Origin: an uncultured Bacteroidales bacterium
Lineage (GTDB): Bacteria; Bacteroidota; Bacteroidia; Bacteroidales; P3
Assembly: GCA_944320415.1 (NCBI GenBank)
Contig: CALUHJ010000009.1
Location: forward strand, 1 to 50,791
DNA length: 50,791 nucleotides
Direction: 5' to 3'
The number at the start of each line of letters is the position of its first letter. Within the stretch, counting starts at the first letter, position 1. The notes beneath the pieces are model-generated. The model saw only the letters and a list, made by a program, of their open reading frames with translations. It had not been told where the DNA came from and did not search any database. Positions 8,766 through 17,867 of this stretch are shown here, piece after piece. Position numbers and translations under genes: made by a program.

Positions 8766-9524
8766 TTATTGAACTATCAGTTTTCTATTCATATTACCTA
8801 TCTTCAAAAAATAGATGCCTTGCGCATAAGCGGATAGGTCTATATTCATTTCGATGTCTCCTCTTTGTGTAATCCTTTCCAATACCCTTCCCTGAACATC
8901 GCTTATGGTTATATCCTCATTCACACCTTTGGCCTGAAGGATGACATAGTTGTTTGCAGGATTAGGATACAATTTAAAATCCACACTCTGCACTTTGTCC
9001 AATCCCATCGTGACATCATCTCCACCGGTAGATGCAACATATTCAACAGTAAAAACATAATGATTGCCAGGGGTAAATTCTATATCATCTCCACGTGCAT
9101 CCGTTCCTCCTGCAATCCAATACGCATCATTCGGCGTAGGGTTTGTTATGCAATAGTCGTAAATACCAGCAGGAACCGTTATGGTCATATCTCCCTCAAC
9201 AAGTATCATATCCGTATTCAAAAAGAATTCGGTCTCTTCCGGTATCGTATATTCAAACTGGCCGTAAACATCTTCTGTAAGATCCGTCAAGGATAACGGT
9301 CCTTCAGCAGGTATTATACCTCCGAAAGTGTTGTGGTCCGCATCCATCAGAAACTGATAACCGGTTCCATCACCCCACACCTCTTCAGGCACGGAAAGCG
9401 TTACGCTACAATCCGAAGATGTTGTCTGGAACACCTGCATCCTGACCTTTGCAGTCTTTACTGTTTGTGCTGCGGCCGAGAATGAAAACATTGCCACAAC
9501 CGCAAATAATAACAATTTTTTCAT
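8766..9524 (-). CDS. T9SS-exported protein with a gingipain/HagA-type DUF2436 adhesin domain
   Basis: The 252-aa protein has a signal peptide (MKKLLLFAVVAMFSFSAAAQ). A domain at about residues 38-160 resembles the adhesin region DUF2436 of P. gingivalis gingipains and HagA (VWGDGTGYQFLMDADHNTFGG, FEYTIPEETEF, NDAYWIAGG). A T9SS type A sorting domain follows (LYPNPANNYVI to the KLIVQ end). It should be exported by T9SS and cell-surface attached or released. In gingipains such domains bind haemoglobin, haem or matrix proteins; binding here is inferred only. It lies directly downstream of the haem operon but has its own promoter. Confidence 0.85.
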   Translation of the reverse strand: MKKLLLFAVVAMFSFSAAAQTVKTAKVRMQVFQTTSSDCSVTLSVPEEVWGDGTGYQFLMDADHNTFGGIIPAEGPLSLTDLTEDVYGQFEYTIPEETEFFLNTDMILVEGDMTITVPAGIYDYCITNPTPNDAYWIAGGTDARGDDIEFTPGNHYVFTVEYVASTGGDDVTMGLDKVQSVDFKLYPNPANNYVILQAKGVNEDITISDVQGRVLERITQRGDIEMNIDLSAYAQGIYFLKIGNMNRKLIVQ

Positions 9525-9558
9525 GACTAAAAATATTTAATTAAACCATTTAAACATT

Positions 9559-9589
9559 GCAAAGATAATTATTTCATCGAGAAAAACAA
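9559..9589 (-). promoter_or_regulatory. Promoter of the DUF2436/T9SS gene
   Basis: Minus-strand TATCTTTGC (9559-9567) with a TTG -33 box (9587-9589) and a 19-nt spacer is a full Bacteroidetes consensus promoter, 35 bp upstream of the ATG. Confidence 0.78.
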
Positions 9590-9738
9590 TTTTTTTTCAT
9601 CCTTTTTGCAGAAAATATCAAGTAACCATTACTTCAATGTCAAAAAAAAACAAAACACATGTAGGAATGATTCATCCATTTTGCTATGATACAAACAAGA
9701 ATAATTTCTTTGGAAAAAACTTTCTGTCAATGAATTAG

Positions 9739-9806
9739 TATTGAGAATATCCAAAAAAAATATACCCCTAAATCCATAACTAATTACAAAGTGTCAATTC
9801 TCAATA
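9739..9806. repeat. Perfect 10-bp inverted repeat with long loop downstream of hmuV
   Basis: TATTGAGAAT at 9739-9748 pairs with ATTCTCAATA at 9797-9806 across 48 nt. It begins 9 nt past the hmuV stop. It could fold as an end-of-operon hairpin. The stretch 9525-9814 otherwise shows only the DUF2436-gene promoter. Confidence 0.45.
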
Positions 9807-9814
9807 AAATGTTA

Positions 9815-10144
9815 TTACAGAGGAACATATATTATCTCCCCATTATCTAACTCATAGGCCGTACCTATCTTCCTGCCTTTTCTACTAGATTCCTTTTCAG
9901 AGTTTTCAGATGATACATAACGTTCTATTTTATTTCCTTTTTTCGTTATTATCTCCATGTTTTCCTTGCCAGGATTCTTTACCACTGTGTAATCTTCATT
10001 GCTGAATATTTCAGTCATATCGTAACGTGAAACAAGCGCAACCATAAGTGCAACAGCAAATATCATTGCAACATCAAACAAATTGCCGACAACACTCATA
10101 GGATCATTGTCACCCTCATCTCGCAACAATTTACCTCTTTTCAT
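9815..10144 (-). CDS. hmuV: HmuV-type DUF2149 membrane protein
   Basis: A 109-aa protein with one N-terminal membrane helix (about residues 18-40, VGNLFDVAMIFAVALMVALV) and a small soluble domain ending in GTAYELDNGEIIYVP, the signature of DUF2149. The topology resembles ExbD/TolR, and DUF2149 genes sit beside MotA/TolQ/ExbB channel and CobN-like genes. It overlaps hmuU by 14 bp and is the last gene of the haem operon. I infer that it is the ExbD-like partner of HmuU, perhaps coupling proton flow to HmuS or HmuR. Confidence 0.82.
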   Translation of the reverse strand: MKRGKLLRDEGDNDPMSVVGNLFDVAMIFAVALMVALVSRYDMTEIFSNEDYTVVKNPGKENMEIITKKGNKIERYVSSENSEKESSRKGRKIGTAYELDNGEIIYVPL

Positions 10145-10742
10145 AAGATAGATATTTTTTATTTAACAATCCTTCTAAATATTCCAAATTAACCATATCG
10201 CGCATATACCATCGTTTTTTTACTTGATACGTAACAAAACCTATTCCTGCAGCAAATAATCCCACTACCGTAGTCGCAAAAGCAACCTGCATGTTGTACG
10301 CCATTGAAGATATATCACCTGAAGCAAGTCCTACGAGAGCAGGCCCCATAGGTATCAAAGTCCCCATAAGTCCTAGCATTGGACCCATTTTGGCAAGCAT
10401 GTTAGATAAAGACAAATCTTTATCAGCCTCTATTTCAAACTCTGAAACCAGTCTGCGCAATTCCTCCGAATTATCTTTCTTGTCGCGCATCCTGCTTATA
10501 TACGAAACAACCAATGAACTGTTTTCCAGGGGTAAATGCAAAAAAAGTTCCTCAACGTTATCCGCATTAAGTCCGTTAAATTCCTTTTGGAGAATCATAT
10601 TGGTTTTACGAACATTTATATACTGCCCGAAAAAACCTCCTATCAAAATAAGAGAACGTATAAAAATAAAAACCAACAAAACAATGACAGGTACAAGTAG
10701 TCCTGTCGAAATCCAATAAAGGATGTCAGAAATAAATTTCAT
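10131..10742 (-). CDS. hmuU: HmuU, MotA/TolQ/ExbB-type proton channel
   Basis: A 203-aa protein with three membrane segments: one at the N-terminus (about residues 13-37) and two in the C-terminal half. The second and third flank the family core GPMLGLMGTLIPMGPAL and the AFATTVVGLFAAGIGF helix. A cytoplasmic loop lies between. MotA/TolQ/ExbB proteins turn ion flow into mechanical work. Its place between HmuT and the DUF2149 protein matches the hmuSTUV order of P. gingivalis. Confidence 0.88.
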   Translation of the reverse strand: MKFISDILYWISTGLLVPVIVLLVFIFIRSLILIGGFFGQYINVRKTNMILQKEFNGLNADNVEELFLHLPLENSSLVVSYISRMRDKKDNSEELRRLVSEFEIEADKDLSLSNMLAKMGPMLGLMGTLIPMGPALVGLASGDISSMAYNMQVAFATTVVGLFAAGIGFVTYQVKKRWYMRDMVNLEYLEGLLNKKYLSYEKR

Positions 10743-10743
10743 A

Positions 10744-11448
10744 TCAGTATGTTTTTGAATTAAATATATTTTTTATTTTCATGCGATAAATGAAAAAACC
10801 TGTACAAGCTCCAATCATTACAAGTAACACAAAGAAAGCCAAACTCTTAAAATCCATATAATTACTGCCTTCCACAGCCGTTTTACCGTTTACAGTAGCT
10901 ATTGTTCCAAGAGTTGCAATCAGTACATTTAAAAGGAACAGGAGCTCAAAACGTATTTCCTTTGTTGAAAGGATTCTTCCGACTAAAAAGGAAAGCAATG
11001 GCACGGTCATGAAGATCACTATTGCAAAAGACCATGCAATAAGCGAAAAAGATTGTCCTGGAAGTGAAAATACAACAAAAACCAATATACCGAATAATGT
11101 CGGGAATATGGTCAAATTCGGCAAAAAGCCCAAGACACGGCAAAGAAACAGCGTTTTCTTTTTCACCTTTTCATCCGTATAAATCTTTACCGACAAAAGA
11201 CAAAAAGCCAACTGTATCATTACATCTATGCATATCAATATTGATATATTTAGCATAAGATTTGTATCAGACAACCAGTCGGATATCTTGGTCTTAGACT
11301 GTTCTATCGCCAAAGGATACATCAATCCAACAAATAAAGCCGATATTAATCCATATACAAAAACATATATATGTTTCCCATATATGAAAATCTTGACCAC
11401 AAAACTTAAAGAAACTAAACACATAAGTAATAATAAAAGCATTTCCAT
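10744..11448 (-). CDS. hmuT: HmuT-type polytopic inner-membrane protein
   Basis: A 234-aa protein with six or seven hydrophobic segments and short loops; no catalytic motif is visible. It is assigned from its place between CobN-like hmuS (6 bp upstream) and hmuU (1 bp downstream), as in the hmuYRSTUV operon of P. gingivalis. The function is unknown; a membrane platform for HmuS or the HmuU/V motor is plausible. Confidence 0.72.
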   Translation of the reverse strand: MEMLLLLLMCLVSLSFVVKIFIYGKHIYVFVYGLISALFVGLMYPLAIEQSKTKISDWLSDTNLMLNISILICIDVMIQLAFCLLSVKIYTDEKVKKKTLFLCRVLGFLPNLTIFPTLFGILVFVVFSLPGQSFSLIAWSFAIVIFMTVPLLSFLVGRILSTKEIRFELLFLLNVLIATLGTIATVNGKTAVEGSNYMDFKSLAFFVLLVMIGACTGFFIYRMKIKNIFNSKTY

Positions 11449-11454
11449 GACACC

Positions 11455-14400
11455 TTAATATCTTTTTCGTTTAACGACAAATAAAAGTAGCAATGTAATA
11501 AGTATAACTGATACAATGGCTACCATGACATTGCTCAATACATTTTTGGACTCGTTCAGTTTATTGTTGTTTACAATTTGTTTTTTAAGAGTTACATTCT
11601 TTACAGTCCCTTCCTCTATCATGGATTCCCTTATATCTTTTATACTTTTACGGTACTTTTCCGCCATATTATTCTGAAGTTTGGATGCTATATATTCTGA
11701 CAACTTGGTATTATCACATACGAAACCGGAACATGACGGCTTATACTTCAATATCAATTCTCCATGCAATTTCGCTGTCTGAGACAATTGAAACTCACTT
11801 GCCTTCCACATACCTTTTCGTGCTGTTTCCATCATTACAGCAGTTATCTCTTCGAGAGCAGCAGGATTTTCTCTTTCAAAATACTGTTTAATTCCAAGGT
11901 TAAATTTATCCTTAACATAAACATCATAAATGTCATTCCACATGCTTTCATTCACAGCTTCAGGTTTCATTACATTCCACCCGTAAGTATTCTGTATTAT
12001 TTCCGCAAACGTATTGGCCGAAGATGCCCCTCCTTTCATTTTCTCCTTTATATATGCTGGATTAAATATTGTCGTACGACTTTCAATACCCACTGCTTCT
12101 TTTATTTCTTGCATGCGAGTGTTATTGCGATTGCGATAATCGCTAAGATAAGCATCCGGCTCTTTTCCGGTAACGGTTTTTATGGCAAGATTCATCCCTC
12201 CCATGAATTCATAAACATGATCGAGACTCAAAGCTCCCCACGTATTACTTTGACGAGGCTGTATAACAACATCCGCATTAGTCAAAGCAGCCTCAAAGGC
12301 AAATTGCACAAACTTTTCCCAATCCTGTTCACTCCCGTAAAAAGCTCCCATGTTGTTCAAATACACATCAGCTATTTCCTTTGTGTTTTCCCAACGATCT
12401 CCACTGTTTACCATATTGGTTATACCCGTTCCATAATTACCATTGACCCCTCCGAAAACTCTATAAGCAGATATTTCACGGGCCTGTTTCGGGGTCAGTC
12501 CTTTGTCCACCAATATTTTTTCTGTTTCAATCATATTCTGGACAACTTTATTCTCATATTTGTCATCCTTGGCATTTGCAGCCATTTGAACGGCCCTATT
12601 TATCAGAAACAAGCGTGAAGCCGCTATATCCCTTAACTGCCCGCTCGTTTGAACAACCACATCTATACGAGGACGGCCCAATTGTTCGGAAGGTATCAAC
12701 CTTAAATCGTTAACACGTCCAAAAACATCCCGAACCGGCTCCACTCCAAGCATATAAAGCACTTGTGCAACTGTAGCACCTTCTGTTTCTATAAATTCAC
12801 CGCTCCAAAGAGTATAAGTAACCTTACGAGGGATACTGTCATTATGTCGTTCCTTATATTTTGCAATTGTTTGATTAGCCAGCTGCATCCCTTTTTCCCA
12901 TGCCGATTCACTGGGTGTAGCTTCCGCATTTATAGCATAAAGATTACGCCCAGTAGGCAACACATTCGGATTAACTATCGGATCGCCTCCCGGCGTAGGT
13001 TCGGTATATCCACCATTAAAAGCGTTAATGAGCGAATTCAATTCCACTTGAGGACTGTTTGTCAGAGCATTTTTATAATTTTCCACATTTTTTACAGCAC
13101 GCTCTATTTCCAAAACGGCACGTGCATAATCTATTTCTTTCTTATCATATTTCTGCTTTCCTGACATAGCATTGATAAATGCTGACATATTTTCCTTCTC
13201 TTGTTTTGAATTACCCTTATTTTGTTTGGTCATCGCCAATTCCATTTTTTTCAGAGCCTCAGGACCTGCGCCCATCTTTTTTGCCATTGCCAAAGCTTTG
13301 GTGACATGCGAACTCTTACCTTTGGAAGTACTTTTATCCGCAGATACCTGCATTGACATCATAATAGACATCAAGTCTTTAGGCTCTAATGTTTTACCTA
13401 TCTCCCTGCATTTGTATAAACTTTCAAGTGATATTCCGGCCAAATCGCAAATAAAACCATCAGTTGCGATGGAAGCTTTTTCGAACAGACGAGAAACTGT
13501 TTCTAAGGCTTTTGACAGATAAATTCTGTTGAACAAAGCTCTCTGTTTCTCTACATCCATATCCGACTTTCCACGTAATTTGTCAAGTGATAAAAGACTG
13601 TAAGCCACAGGTTCGGTTGTCATGGCATAAACACTACTTCTTATCTTGTTTTTATCATAAGGCTTTCCCATAATATACAACTGTCCTGTTATCTTCTCGT
13701 TAACCAATTCCTCTGCAAAATTCTCTATACGTGTAATTTCATCCTGTCCATAAGGTTTTGTCATGACACTATCCAATCCCAAATCGCGATGTATGCCCAT
13801 TTTAACAGTCAGCTTTTTGACTCTCAAAGCCAATTTGTCTGACTGCCCAGAATTGATATTGTCATTATAATTTTTTATTGCGGTAATCAATTCATTGTAT
13901 GTATTGCGTAATCCGCTCTCTGTAAACGGAGGGGTAAGATAAGATTGCAGACCTGCATAAGATCTTCTTTTGGCTATAACTCCTTCACCGACATTTCCTA
14001 TCGAATACACATAAAAATGAGGCAAAGATCCGACAAGACGATCCGGCCAATCACAATCACCCAACGCCACTTGCTTTCTCGGAGTAAACTCAAGACTTCC
14101 GTGTGTGCCAAAATGAATTAAAACATCCGCCTTGAATCCATACCGGGCCCAAAGGTAAGAAGCCACATAAGAATGGGGTGGAGCTAGTTCCGTTCCATGC
14201 ACAACCTTAAACGAATCTCCCTTGCCGGCTGCTACCTGAGGAATCAACACAACATTACCGAATTTTATACGGTTCACAAATATATTCTCATTCATTGTTG
14301 CAGAACTTCCGGGAAATTCTCCGTCATTTCTGACAATATCCGAATACATTTCTTTGCTTATTGCTCGACTGATCCAATCAAGATATTGCCGTTTTGTTAT

Positions 14401-15723
14401 TTTTTCCGGGTTCGACTTCTTTAAAAAATCGCTCAATGCCCCTTCGGCATATTCTCCGAATACAGAACCTCTTTTTTGTATGACATCGGCCAATTCTTCT
14501 GCCGTAGCAGGCAATCCTTCCACATCATATCCTTCAAACTTCATACGTTGAAGCAAGTTAAACAAAGAAGGGACAACTTCCATGCCGCTCGCAACAAGAC
14601 TATTTGTACCTACACCTTTATAATAGTATATTGCAACACGTTTATTTCTGTTTGGCGTTTTTTGCAATGACACATAATTATTGACAGTCTCAACAAACAC
14701 ATCCAATCTTTCGGGTATAGCACGTACTTCTGGCACATTGTCTTTGTCAAGATAATTTGCAAACAACGCATAAGGTCTTATTGCCCCGTCTATTTCCGGA
14801 GTGACAATACTCTGAGACAGGAAGCCACCGTTCATACCCTGCTTGCTTTCTTTCCAGTCTTTCACGAACATATTGACATTCAATGGGGCAAACAAAGGTA
14901 TATTCTGTCTTTTCAGATAATCAACCAAATAATCGCCCACTCTTCCATGTGCCATATTGATTATTGCCGAAGGATTAACCGTATCAATATGTCCGTTCAT
15001 TATAAACTCTCTTATATTGCGTACGGCATAAACATTATTACCTGTTTCTTCAAGACGATGTATCAATTCCGAAGGTTCCCCCATTTGGCCGGTTATAACT
15101 ATGGAAGGCGCTTTTTGTTTGAAAAGATTATTCGTCCTCAAAAAAGCATTGTATTGTCCAACAGAATTAAATCCTAACTCCTCATCAGGATTTTTCATAC
15201 TATTATGATAGATAAGGTCGTCAGAACTTTTTACAAGTAATTCAGGCTCTTTTACTGATATTATCTTATGGTCAATGTTCTTTCTGACATAATTGAGCAT
15301 ACTACGATAATTTTTTCTGTTTGGATTGCTTAAATAAGCCACCAAAGTATCGGTATCTTTCGCATCCAAAGAGATAATATTATTTTCTGGATTCGTAGCT
15401 GATGTGGTAAGTATCGGAATCCCTTTATCGGCAGCATGCTCTATAACCGAACGCTGTTCTTCACTGATACGTAATCCCATACCGTTAACAAATACCATGT
15501 CATAACTATCAATATCTTTCACATTCTCTACATCAAGTTCAATTATTTTTATGAAAGAATTATCATTTGACTTGGAAATCTGTCCCAAATTTATAACCTG
15601 ATAGTTTACAAAAGCTATTCGTGTTGTCGAAAAATACATGTTCCATAAAAAAAGAGCAGTAAAAAACACAAACAATGCACAAACAACATACAGGCTTAAA
15701 AACAAAACCTTTCTTTTATTCAT
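11455..15723 (-). CDS. hmuS: HmuS, membrane-anchored CobN/BchH-like chelatase-family protein
   Basis: A 1422-aa protein of the cobalt/magnesium chelatase large-subunit family. It has an N-terminal membrane helix (about residues 7-29), a CobN-type body with HFGTHGSLEF at residues 537-546 (the equivalent of the CobN HFGTHGxLE core), and a second helix near the C-terminus (about 1395-1416) followed by KRKRY, so the body is probably periplasmic and tethered at both ends. HmuS of related bacteria is linked to anaerobic removal of iron from haem. No AAA+ chelatase partners (CobS/CobT or BchI/BchD) lie nearby; HmuT/U/V occupy that place, consistent with an ion-driven mechanism (inference). Confidence 0.92.
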   Translation of the reverse strand: MNKRKVLFLSLYVVCALFVFFTALFLWNMYFSTTRIAFVNYQVINLGQISKSNDNSFIKIIELDVENVKDIDSYDMVFVNGMGLRISEEQRSVIEHAADKGIPILTTSATNPENNIISLDAKDTDTLVAYLSNPNRKNYRSMLNYVRKNIDHKIISVKEPELLVKSSDDLIYHNSMKNPDEELGFNSVGQYNAFLRTNNLFKQKAPSIVITGQMGEPSELIHRLEETGNNVYAVRNIREFIMNGHIDTVNPSAIINMAHGRVGDYLVDYLKRQNIPLFAPLNVNMFVKDWKESKQGMNGGFLSQSIVTPEIDGAIRPYALFANYLDKDNVPEVRAIPERLDVFVETVNNYVSLQKTPNRNKRVAIYYYKGVGTNSLVASGMEVVPSLFNLLQRMKFEGYDVEGLPATAEELADVIQKRGSVFGEYAEGALSDFLKKSNPEKITKRQYLDWISRAISKEMYSDIVRNDGEFPGSSATMNENIFVNRIKFGNVVLIPQVAAGKGDSFKVVHGTELAPPHSYVASYLWARYGFKADVLIHFGTHGSLEFTPRKQVALGDCDWPDRLVGSLPHFYVYSIGNVGEGVIAKRRSYAGLQSYLTPPFTESGLRNTYNELITAIKNYNDNINSGQSDKLALRVKKLTVKMGIHRDLGLDSVMTKPYGQDEITRIENFAEELVNEKITGQLYIMGKPYDKNKIRSSVYAMTTEPVAYSLLSLDKLRGKSDMDVEKQRALFNRIYLSKALETVSRLFEKASIATDGFICDLAGISLESLYKCREIGKTLEPKDLMSIMMSMQVSADKSTSKGKSSHVTKALAMAKKMGAGPEALKKMELAMTKQNKGNSKQEKENMSAFINAMSGKQKYDKKEIDYARAVLEIERAVKNVENYKNALTNSPQVELNSLINAFNGGYTEPTPGGDPIVNPNVLPTGRNLYAINAEATPSESAWEKGMQLANQTIAKYKERHNDSIPRKVTYTLWSGEFIETEGATVAQVLYMLGVEPVRDVFGRVNDLRLIPSEQLGRPRIDVVVQTSGQLRDIAASRLFLINRAVQMAANAKDDKYENKVVQNMIETEKILVDKGLTPKQAREISAYRVFGGVNGNYGTGITNMVNSGDRWENTKEIADVYLNNMGAFYGSEQDWEKFVQFAFEAALTNADVVIQPRQSNTWGALSLDHVYEFMGGMNLAIKTVTGKEPDAYLSDYRNRNNTRMQEIKEAVGIESRTTIFNPAYIKEKMKGGASSANTFAEIIQNTYGWNVMKPEAVNESMWNDIYDVYVKDKFNLGIKQYFERENPAALEEITAVMMETARKGMWKASEFQLSQTAKLHGELILKYKPSCSGFVCDNTKLSEYIASKLQNNMAEKYRKSIKDIRESMIEEGTVKNVTLKKQIVNNNKLNESKNVLSNVMVAIVSVILITLLLLFVVKRKRY

Positions 15724-15731
15724 AATAATAC

Positions 15732-17867
15732 TTACTTAAAGAATTTATCAACATCAATTGAAATCCCAAGACTGAAAGTAGTTCCGACAGTACTTGGGGA
15801 ATTACTGTAATAATAATCCGGAACGTAATTAAACAGATTATCTATGCTCATCGTCAGATTAACACCGCTGTATATCCTCTGCAACAAAGTCAATTTCCAT
15901 ATCATATATGCAGGATAAGTTTGTTTTACAGTCTGTTCATAAGAGGTCATTGAAACATACTCTTCGGTTGTAAGTTCGGAAAGAATTCTACCACTCAATA
16001 TACAGTTGAATTCATATTTTTTCCATTCTTTTCCATATTCAATCCTTAAAGTTGCAGCATGTGGTCGTGTCATAGTCATTAGCGGAGTTCCGTCTATCAT
16101 TTTTTCGTATGTATAAGCATATGACAAAGAAGCCGACAGACCACATTCGTAATTTACCGATATGTTGGCCTCCAATCCACACACACTCATGGGCGACATA
16201 TTGGTATAAACCATTCCATTCAATGCCTGATTCCATACAGTGGTTATACGGTTATCCACCAAATTCTGGAATGCCGTAAAAATAAGGTTGTAATGTCCGG
16301 CAGGATATTCTGCACTCAAAGAAAAATTATGACTCGTTTCGGATTCAAGTTCAGGATTGCCGTAAATCATGAAAATATTGGCCATGTCAAAAGTCATATA
16401 CATTTCCTTTAATGTTGGAGCCCTAAATCCTCTTGAATACAATGCCCTTAATGAACAATCAAAGAACCTGTACATAAGACCTATTTTGGGGGAAAGTTGA
16501 TTAGATTCAGATTCCGAATAATAATCAGCCCTCAATGCTGAAATCATATTCAACCTCTCATTTATCTTCCAATCAAACTGAGCAAATGCATCTATCGTAT
16601 TCTGTCTCTTGTTGCCTCCGTTTTCAAACTGATAGGACATAAGATAATCGTTCATATAGTCTGCTCCCACAGTAAGTATATTCCGACCATAAAAAGTATG
16701 ACTGTACACAGTGCGAAATACATTTTGGACATTACTGTAATCCCTTACATCCTTATCGTTGATTAAGTGAAAGTCACTCTTGTCGTATTGGTCAAACGAA
16801 TAGGATACTTCCAGAGTGCCATTATCACATATGTCATAATCTCCTTTTAATCCTCCATTGAAATCTCTATAACGTTCCTTGATTATTTCAGACGAATTGC
16901 GTTCTCTGAAAAAATATCCTGCACGTGCAGTAAACTTCAAATCATCATTAACTCTAAAAATCATTCTCTCCTTGAAGTTCCAAGTCTTATTGCCATAAAT
17001 TTTATTATACACCCCTTCATTTTTCAGATTAATGGAGTCAATGCTTGTATATTGAACACTTGTAGTAGCACTCAACCAGCCTTTATTGAATCCGAATAAT
17101 GCACCGTAAATCTGTTCATTAAAAGCCCCAAAACGGGAGCGAAGATTAAGCGACCATGGCTCCTTATTGGTTTTACTTATAATATTTACCACTCCGCCCA
17201 CGGCATTGGAACCATACAAAGAAGAAGCTGCACCCTTTACTATTTCTATTCGCTCTACATCCTGCATGTTCAATCGACTGTAGTCCACATTGTCCAAGGT
17301 TTCTCCTGCCATACGTTCACCGTCAACAAGAAAAAGTACCGAATTCCCTCCAAAACCTTGCATATTGAGAGAAACCTGCTGATTCATAGAATAAGTGAAC
17401 TCCAACCCAGGCAACTCAGACTGTAATACATCTTCTATATCCGCTGCATCTAGTTTTTCTATGTCATGGTTAGTTATCACTCTTGTGACGATGGGAACGT
17501 CCTTAAGCGATTTAGGAGTTCTGGTCCCGGTAACAACAAAGGTATTCAACTTCCGTGCATCTTCGTGCAAAACAAAATCCAAACAACACGACTGACCTTG
17601 TCCTGCATAAATCTTTCGTTCGACATCCTTATAACCGACGTATGTCACAAGCAATGTACAACTATCCTTTACTGTCAACATCAAACTATATCTGCCCTTA
17701 TTATCCGTAACAGTACCAACATTGCCTTTCTCCTTTAGAACTATATTGGCTCCGTCTAACGGATTATCATATTTGTCAACTACCGTTCCGTATATAACAC
17801 TCTGTGCGACCATGGTTACATTCAAAAACAAGCATCCAACAAAGAAAAAAAGTATTATTCTTGACAT
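15732..17867 (-). CDS. hmuR: HmuR, TonB-dependent outer-membrane haem receptor
   Basis: A 711-aa protein: signal peptide (cleavage after MVAQ), CarboxypepD_reg-like domain (about 24-100), TonB-dependent plug (about 115-235) and a beta-barrel ending in Phe-Lys. Haem-receptor boxes are present: FRAP at 481-484 and NPEL at 504-507. In P. gingivalis HmuR a ligand His lies between these boxes in an FDH context; here the matching position is Met495 (FDM) and the interval has no His but several Met. The gene overlaps hmuY by 13 bp and is followed 8 bp later by hmuS. Confidence 0.93.
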   Translation of the reverse strand: MSRIILFFFVGCLFLNVTMVAQSVIYGTVVDKYDNPLDGANIVLKEKGNVGTVTDNKGRYSLMLTVKDSCTLLVTYVGYKDVERKIYAGQGQSCCLDFVLHEDARKLNTFVVTGTRTPKSLKDVPIVTRVITNHDIEKLDAADIEDVLQSELPGLEFTYSMNQQVSLNMQGFGGNSVLFLVDGERMAGETLDNVDYSRLNMQDVERIEIVKGAASSLYGSNAVGGVVNIISKTNKEPWSLNLRSRFGAFNEQIYGALFGFNKGWLSATTSVQYTSIDSINLKNEGVYNKIYGNKTWNFKERMIFRVNDDLKFTARAGYFFRERNSSEIIKERYRDFNGGLKGDYDICDNGTLEVSYSFDQYDKSDFHLINDKDVRDYSNVQNVFRTVYSHTFYGRNILTVGADYMNDYLMSYQFENGGNKRQNTIDAFAQFDWKINERLNMISALRADYYSESESNQLSPKIGLMYRFFDCSLRALYSRGFRAPTLKEMYMTFDMANIFMIYGNPELESETSHNFSLSAEYPAGHYNLIFTAFQNLVDNRITTVWNQALNGMVYTNMSPMSVCGLEANISVNYECGLSASLSYAYTYEKMIDGTPLMTMTRPHAATLRIEYGKEWKKYEFNCILSGRILSELTTEEYVSMTSYEQTVKQTYPAYMIWKLTLLQRIYSGVNLTMSIDNLFNYVPDYYYSNSPSTVGTTFSLGISIDVDKFFK

